Below, in pieces: positions 6,841-10,527 of a stretch of 10,527 nt of DNA. The translations under genes were made by a program, and so were the position numbers. The stretch is from Calocera cornea HHB12733 (lineage: Eukaryota; Basidiomycota; Dacrymycetes; Dacrymycetales; Dacrymycetaceae): assembly GCA_001632435.1 (NCBI GenBank), contig KV424222.1, forward strand, positions 1-10,527, given 5' to 3'. The notes under the pieces are model-generated. The model did not search any database. It was not told the DNA's origin and saw nothing but the letters and a program-made list of their open reading frames with translations. Each line of letters opens with the position of its first letter. The first letter of the stretch is position 1.

Positions 6841-7640
6841 CAACAGGGAGGACGTACCGAGGGGAATGTTGGGGGGGCACGGTGGGCGGGGGAGAGGGAC
6901 GCGTCCAAGGGGGTGCCGAGGGCGAGGGGGACGCGGTGGGCGGGGGAGAGGCTGTCGCTATAGGCCGGAGACATTGTGGCCGACGAGGACATGCCCTGGC
7001 AGGGCTGCTGCCCGCTCTCGCCTCCTACTCTCGCCTCTCCCTCCCTCAGACCTGGCTTGTCCCGGGAGGTGGACGATGCCTGCGAAACTGTCAGTATAGG
7101 CGCAAGACGCTGTAGGGCAGGACGTACCCGGCGCTCTCCCGCGTCCCCATATTCCATCCCACCTGCCGGCCGAGGTCGGGCTAAGCAAGAGAATCTGTCA
7201 ATACCGGCTCGGGATCTTGTAAAGGCACACAAACGTACACCACAGCGCTGCCCAGCAACAATTCGGCAGGCTGAGCCTGAGAAGGACGTCCGCGGGGGGC
7301 GGCAGGTTGGATGCCGAGGGGCGGGGGGCGGGGGGCGAGGGACAAGTGCCCAACGCGAGACCCAAGAGGGAAGCGGCACTCGGGCTTTGAGTCGTGAGAG
7401 GGCTGCGGTGGGAGGGGAAGGAGAACGTGGAGTCATACCGGGTGGCAATGCAGATCCAGTCATGTCAGTAACGGTCATGTCGCGTGTCGACGCAGGAGTT
7501 CCGGCTTTCGTGACAGTCGCTATGCGCTCTGCGCTCTGCGCGCGGAGCTTAAGACGGAAGCAGATGTGCCTCCGCTTGCTCCTGTGTCCGCGTCAAGCAA
7601 TAATAGCCAGTTGAGCGCCTGATCACCGGTCAGGGTCAAA
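6841..7640. other. G-rich gene-free region
   Basis: Base skew reverses here: the plus strand becomes very G-rich to about 7440. An 18-base unit starting CGGTGGGCGGGGG occurs at 6880-6897 and exactly again at 6934-6951. Three loosely similar blocks start with CTGTC at 6952, 7089 and 7195 (CTGTCGCTATAGGC, CTGTCAGTATAGGC, CTGTCAATACCGGC) and may be diverged repeats. Long open frames on both strands have arginine, proline, glycine and serine compositions expected of GC-rich non-coding DNA and show no domain. I see no gene. Confidence 0.5.
7318..7341 (+). other. potential G-quadruplex run
   Basis: Four runs of three or more guanines (4, 6, 6 and 3) are separated by loops of one or three bases: C, C and CGA. 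Such short loops are typical of very stable quadruplex-forming DNA. Folding is inferred, not shown. Confidence 0.6.
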
Positions 7641-7727
7641 CTTCTATGTGCAGGTGTGGCCCATTGTCGTCGTGTTGCTATCTTTCGATACCTACTGTTG
7701 ACAATTTCTTTGGCACCTCTTTAAGTG

Positions 7728-8111
7728 CACTACGTGATCTTCTGGGCAACAATACTTGCTGGCAGTGTTGCATCAGTGATGCAGGATCCACTGTCAACAA
7801 TGAATGTGCTCACGCTTGTCGTTCTACTCTGGCGTCTTCGGCAACATCTTGGCAATGTTTCTGTCCAGCAGGTCCTCCTGTTCTATGCATTCTCTCAACG
7901 CCTTCAGTCACGCATTGCTTGGCAAGAGCTCCCTCACGTTGGTCAGCTGGATATGCCGCCGAAAACCCTTCCCAATACGGTTGTGCACTTTCTTGCAACT
8001 GCTATTCACACATCGCCAAACCAAATTGCTGGGCTCTGGAGCGACCTCAGAGATGCCATTTGGCTCTCTGGATTCAACCCGGCAGGGCTCTCAACTCCTC
8101 TTGTTGACCAG
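7728..8111 (+). pseudogene. N-terminal region of a KDZ-transposon-associated (CxC-type) protein, partial
   Basis: The open frame reads LWRLRQHLGNVSVQQVLLFY, then LPNTVVHFLATAIHTSPNQI and LWSDLRDAIW. From memory this resembles the helical region at the N-terminus of basidiomycete proteins with CxC cysteine-cluster domains, associated with KDZ transposases: a short pre-helix, a LPxxVxxFLxxAI segment and a tryptophan helix. The cysteine clusters and the transposase domain should follow but do not; the frame instead runs into a WD40 repeat at 8112. A TAA precedes the frame at 7722-7724 and no good start exists; an adjacent frame containing LSALRDLLGNN at about 7718 may be the displaced 5' part. 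I read it as a truncated transposon gene. A different helical protein is possible. Confidence 0.45.
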
Positions 8112-8240
8112 TTTTTGGGACATCACAAAGCCATCAAGGACTTGACCTTCTCTAACAATGGCCGCCGATTCCTTAGCGCCTCCCACGATCGCCAGATCAA
8201 CCTCTGGGATACTAAAACTGGCCAGTGCATCAACAGTCTT
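8112..8240 (+). pseudogene. single WD40 repeat of a Prp17/Cdc40-like splicing factor, fragment
   Basis: The peptide FLGHHKAIKDLTFSNNGRRF followed by LSASHDRQINLWDTKTGQCI is one full WD40 repeat: Gly-His at its start and Leu-Trp-Asp at its end. The wording (GHxKAVKDxTFSNxGRRFLS and DRQxKLWDTxTGQC) is that of the Prp17/Cdc40 second-step splicing factor, recalled from the family. A complete Prp17 has a long N-terminal part and about seven repeats; only one is present, and after 8240 the frame enters Arg/Gly-rich sequence and stops at 8292-8294. The fragment is in frame with the upstream transposon-like sequence, so a chimeric open frame exists, but no start or partner repeats support a working protein. 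Confidence 0.6.
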
Positions 8241-8894
8241 CGCCCAAGAGAAGGCGGCTTGCGTCGAAGTCTAAGGGAGGGCGCGTACGCGTAGGCCCGC
8301 ACCCGCGACCGAGTGCGCAGATGCAGCCCATCCCCCCTCCATCTCCCCACCTCTTCTGCCCCCGCCCAACCCGGCCCTGCCCACGCCCCACCTTCACCAC
8401 CGAGCAGCTGCGAGGTTCGGCGGCAGCTCGCAACGCCCCTTCATTTCTCGCGGTGCGGTCTCAGGGGCGGGGCCAACCTTGGCGGGGAGGCGAGCATGGC
8501 CGGGTATCAGATGGGCGGGGGGTCGCGCGTCTGGTGGCGCATGAGGCGCGAGAGATCATCTTGTGCACCTGTGCGTCGCGGCGGGACATTGTGGTGGAGG
8601 AAGGGGAGTGTGCGGGGAGCGAATCGCACGATGGAGAGAGGGGTTGGGACAGTGTCGAGCAGGTGCGAGTCGGTGCACACGAGTGCTTCAAGGACCGCAC
8701 AAGATATATCTGCACGAGGAGGAGGAAGGTGGCGCAGAGGAGAAGGGGTGAGCGGTGTCAGGGTCTGGACCCAGGCGACTGCGGATGCAGAATCCCCATG
8801 CTCCCGGAAGCAGTAGTTACTCACAGCTATCGCCCTTCGGCCGCCTTCTCTTCAGGACCCGCGAGTATCACCCCGCTACATAGTTACCCCCGAT
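8241..8894. other. C-rich then G-rich region without convincing gene
   Basis: From 8290 to about 8420 the plus strand is C-rich (many CCCC and CCACC runs); from about 8450 to 8760 it is G-rich, repeating on a smaller scale the skew switch at about 6830. One plus frame (about 8530-8710) reads with acidic residues (ILCTCASRRDIVVEEGE) and could be a decayed exon, but no motif or splice pair backs it. The last 60 bases lead into the gene starting at 8895. No RNA gene recognised. Confidence 0.4.
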
Positions 8895-9695
8895 ATGGCT
8901 ATCTCTGATTTCGGCAACCTTACCCTCCCGCTGCCTCCGAACGACTCCCGCTTGGAAGTACATCGGCGTATCGGCATTCTCAAAGCACGATTGACCAAAG
9001 CCGAGTGGGATACGATTCTCTCCCGCGAACCAACGGCGGCAAAGACTGCCCTCATTCGCCAAGGGGAAGAAGCACTCCGCCAATACGTCATCAGTGGTTT
9101 GTCCCTGACACAAGAAGAATCACTTCCGGCTCATTTTAATTACGTAAGCCTTGACGCCCTAAGTCGCGGGACAGGTTCATAACTTGAAAATCGTCTCCAG
9201 GGCAACGGACGCATATGCATTCTGCCCGCACCATACATCATCGCGATCGGGATCGATCTCTCGCTGACCGAGTACCTGGGCGACACCACCATCTCATCCG
9301 CCGAGTTCCTCGAACTCACTCTCTCTTATGTTGGAGCAGCCAATGGGGCTCTTCATATGGCCGACATCGCCGGACCGCAGCTGGACTTGGTCTTAAGCGC
9401 ATTGTTGCTCTCCGAGCCCAAGATCGAGCCACTGGAGCCGATTCAGATTGGCGAAGCTCTCGAGAACGTGGTAGTGAAGCGGGAAGAAGAAGAACGCGCC
9501 GGCACGATGAAGAGCAAGAGCAGTGGGGGCTGTGCGAGGGAGTTAAAAGGCATCTGCAGGGATCAGGAGATGTGGGCTAACGCAAAGAGGGAGGCGGCAA
9601 AGAGGGAGGCAGAGAGGGAGGCGGCAAGGAGGGAGGCGGCACTCGAAAGAATGTACAGTAGCACAGAGGCACTAGGAGCCTCGTTGTGCTCCTAA
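8895..9695 (+). CDS. two-exon gene of unknown function with KREA-repeat tail
   Basis: Exon 1 (8895-9143) starts at an ATG reading MAISDFGNLTLPLPP and ends LPAHFNY; after a 57-base intron exon 2 (9201-9695) continues GNGRICILPAPYIIAIGIDL and ends in TAA, giving 247 residues. The first half looks helical (VHRRIGILKARLTKAEWDTI). The start of exon 2 is hydrophobic and may be a buried strand or weak membrane segment. The middle has LDLVLSALLLSEPKIEPLEP. The last 60 residues are a Lys/Arg/Glu/Ala repeat, likely a charged single helix or coiled coil. Codon use is like the APH-like gene up to about 9470; the tail is purine-rich and may have been added by repeat expansion. I do not recognise the family. 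The exon join keeps phase 0 and protein character on both sides, the main evidence that it is real. Confidence 0.5.
9144..9200 (+). other. 57-base intron
   Basis: Donor GTAAGC, a branch-like CATAACTTG at 9178-9186 and acceptor CTCCAG. It contains an in-frame TAA (9180-9182), so retention would truncate the protein. Confidence 0.6.
9582..9642 (+). repeat. purine-rich short tandem repeat coding for KREA-type units
   Basis: Imperfect units built on AGAGGGAGGCGGCAA recur about four times and encode KREAAKREAEREAARREAAL. The unit length varies (12-15 bases) by multiples of three, so the reading frame survives. Confidence 0.7.
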
Positions 9696-9795
9696 TCCTG
9701 TATTCTACAACACGCCCTGCATTTCCTCATTCCCTGTAGCATTTCGCTCCAGTGTCTCACATCACGTAGCTCGTCCTGTTGTAGAACTTTCCCTC

Positions 9796-10165
9796 ATCGT
9801 CAGCGCCGTCTGCATCACCGCGCCGTCCTCGTACGACAGCTACAAGATCAATGTCGTTACGGCGCTCCGCTCGCTCTTCGCCTGCGGCCTCCGCGGCCAG
9901 GAGGCGTTCCCAACGCTTACGGTTGAGCCGTCCCTCGTCGCTGACTGCGTCCAGGGCGGCGAAGGCACGCCCTCACCCATGCTCGCTGTCACCCCCCTCC
10001 CGCTCGAGAAGCTCCGCTCGCACCTCGAGAAGACGAACAAGCACCAGGCCGAGAACTCGTAGCTCACCGTCTCCCTCAACAACGGGCGCAAGGCGTTCGT
10101 CATCACTGCCCCCCCCACGCGGGCTGTGTGGCATTGTGAACAACCTGCGCAAGGTGCGCGCGCCC
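9796..10165 (+). pseudogene. fatty acid synthase beta subunit acyltransferase segment, broken
   Basis: The plus frame reads VSAVCITAPSSYDSY, ALRSLFACGLRGQEAFP, then GGEGTPSPMLAV, LEKLRSHLEKTNKHQAENS, and in a shifted frame GIVNNLRKVRAP. This order (a Gly-Glu-Gly-x-Pro-Ser-Pro-Met-Leu motif, a KTN helix, a VSLxNG strand, then LRKxxAP) is that of the acetyl/malonyl-type transferase domain of the fungal FAS beta subunit, known from yeast Fas1. The parent protein is about 2000 residues; only about 120 are here. A TAG at 10060-10062 stands where the family usually has Gln (CAG to TAG would explain it), and eight C at 10109-10116 shift the frame by one. The catalytic GHSxG serine, expected just before VSAV, is absent. 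It is a non-functional fragment. Confidence 0.75.
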
Positions 10166-10204
10166 CAGCTCACTGTTGCCCGGGTATGGCTTCGTCCTTC
10201 ATAG

Positions 10205-10527
10205 ATCAAGATCAAGTACACGGATGATCAGATGCAAGATCCGTCTCTCAGAACCATCGACATCCTTTCAACGACTGCCTTCACAGCCCCGGCACGCATC
10301 ACCACTCAGTTGGTCCTTCTCTTGCCGGAGAATGGTGTGCCGAACAACGTCCTGGTCGACCTCATGGTGAAGTCGCTAAAGCTGTCCCTCCTTCCTTTCT
10401 ACGATGGCAAGTCCAAGCCGATCCACATGGCCTATACGCTGGAGGATCTGTGCCACCTCATGCTACAGCGTATGTCACGAGCAGGCGCTGTGTTGCGGGG
10501 TGCGTCTGTAGAAGAGATGCCAGAAGA
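10205..10527 (+). CDS. RNA-dependent RNA polymerase (RNAi type), partial, runs off the window
   Basis: From ATC at 10205 the frame is open to the window end (about 107 codons). It reads DPSLRTIDILSTTAFTAPAR, LLPENGVPNNVLVDLM and AYTLEDLCHLMLQRMSRAGA. The pattern Thr-Ile-Asp-Ile-Leu, then Pro-Ala-Arg-Ile, then Glu-Asn-Gly-Val-Pro with a downstream Asp-Leu-Met matches the central region of cellular RdRPs of the QDE-1/RDR family, which make double-stranded RNA in quelling and related fungal silencing. The DxDGD catalytic motif lies outside the window. A TAG immediately precedes ATC and the bases before it (TTCATAG) could be an intron acceptor, so this may be an internal exon or a fragment start. 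With only 40 bases between it and the FAS fragment no 5' part of an RdRP gene can be here; whether it is a live gene cannot be judged. Confidence 0.6.
   Translation, partial: MKIKYTDDQMQDPSLRTIDILSTTAFTAPARITTQLVLLLPENGVPNNVLVDLMVKSLKLSLLPFYDGKSKPIHMAYTLEDLCHLMLQRMSRAGAVLRGASVEEMPE

Noticed and set aside
6828..7478. Long open frames on both strands in the G-rich region (216 codons minus, 212 plus)
   Set aside because: Both are explained by GC-rich composition with few stops. They are low-complexity Arg/Pro/Ser/Gly without motifs or splice logic, and short DNA repeats account for the internal protein repeats.
8225..8908. 227-codon plus-strand open frame with an arginine-rich start
   Set aside because: It crosses a C-rich and a G-rich block without a recognisable domain, and its codon choice follows the local skew. 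Only a weak acidic patch near 8560-8640 stood out.
1..10527. tRNA or rRNA genes
   Set aside because: No cloverleaf with a GGTTCRANNCC-type box B and matching box A was noticed, and no rRNA-like stretch. This was by eye only, so a scan with a tRNA finder would settle it.

Overview
The window looks like nuclear DNA of a basidiomycete fungus, most likely a mushroom-forming agaricomycete. Introns are 45-61 bases long with GTRNGT-type donors, CTRAY-like branch points and short tracts before the AG. The recognisable proteins are eukaryotic and mostly fungal: a Bur1/CDK9-type kinase, a fungal aminoglycoside-phosphotransferase-fold protein, a Prp17 WD40 repeat, a fatty-acid-synthase beta subunit segment and an RNAi-type RNA-dependent RNA polymerase. 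There are no bacterial ribosome binding sites or operons. All family calls come from reading translations by eye.

Layout. 1-1960 is visibly poorer in GC than the rest. It starts with a 4 x 22-base tandem repeat and holds decayed minus-strand coding remains, including a leucine-rich-repeat-like piece. 2039-2800 holds two unrecognised exon-like pieces whose 5' ends face each other and overlap. 2811-3936 is a 5'-truncated, multiply frameshifted Bur1/CDK9-like kinase. 3937-4452 is a gene-free gap. 4453-6144 holds the two best genes, both on the minus strand: an APH-fold kinase-like protein (311 aa after splicing) and a 171-aa fungal protein of unknown function. 6145-7640 is gene-free, C/T-rich then strongly G-rich, with tandem and dispersed repeats and a G-quadruplex-type run. 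7728-8240 fuses in frame a KDZ-transposon-associated N-terminal region to one Prp17 WD40 repeat. 8241-8894 is again C-rich then G-rich without a convincing gene. 8895-9695 is a two-exon gene of unknown function with a lysine/arginine/glutamate/alanine repeat tail. 9796-10165 is a broken piece of the FAS beta acyltransferase domain, and 40 bases later an RdRP segment runs off the window end.

The notable pattern is a set of partial housekeeping genes (Bur1, Prp17, FAS beta, RdRP), all on the plus strand, each missing most of its parent and next to transposon-like or repetitive sequence. This fits DNA-level gene-fragment capture or segmental duplication and decay in a transposon-rich region. Many of the frame breaks sit in homopolymers, so base-call error in a long-read assembly must be excluded before every break is taken as real. 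I see no evidence for genes acting together as a pathway here.
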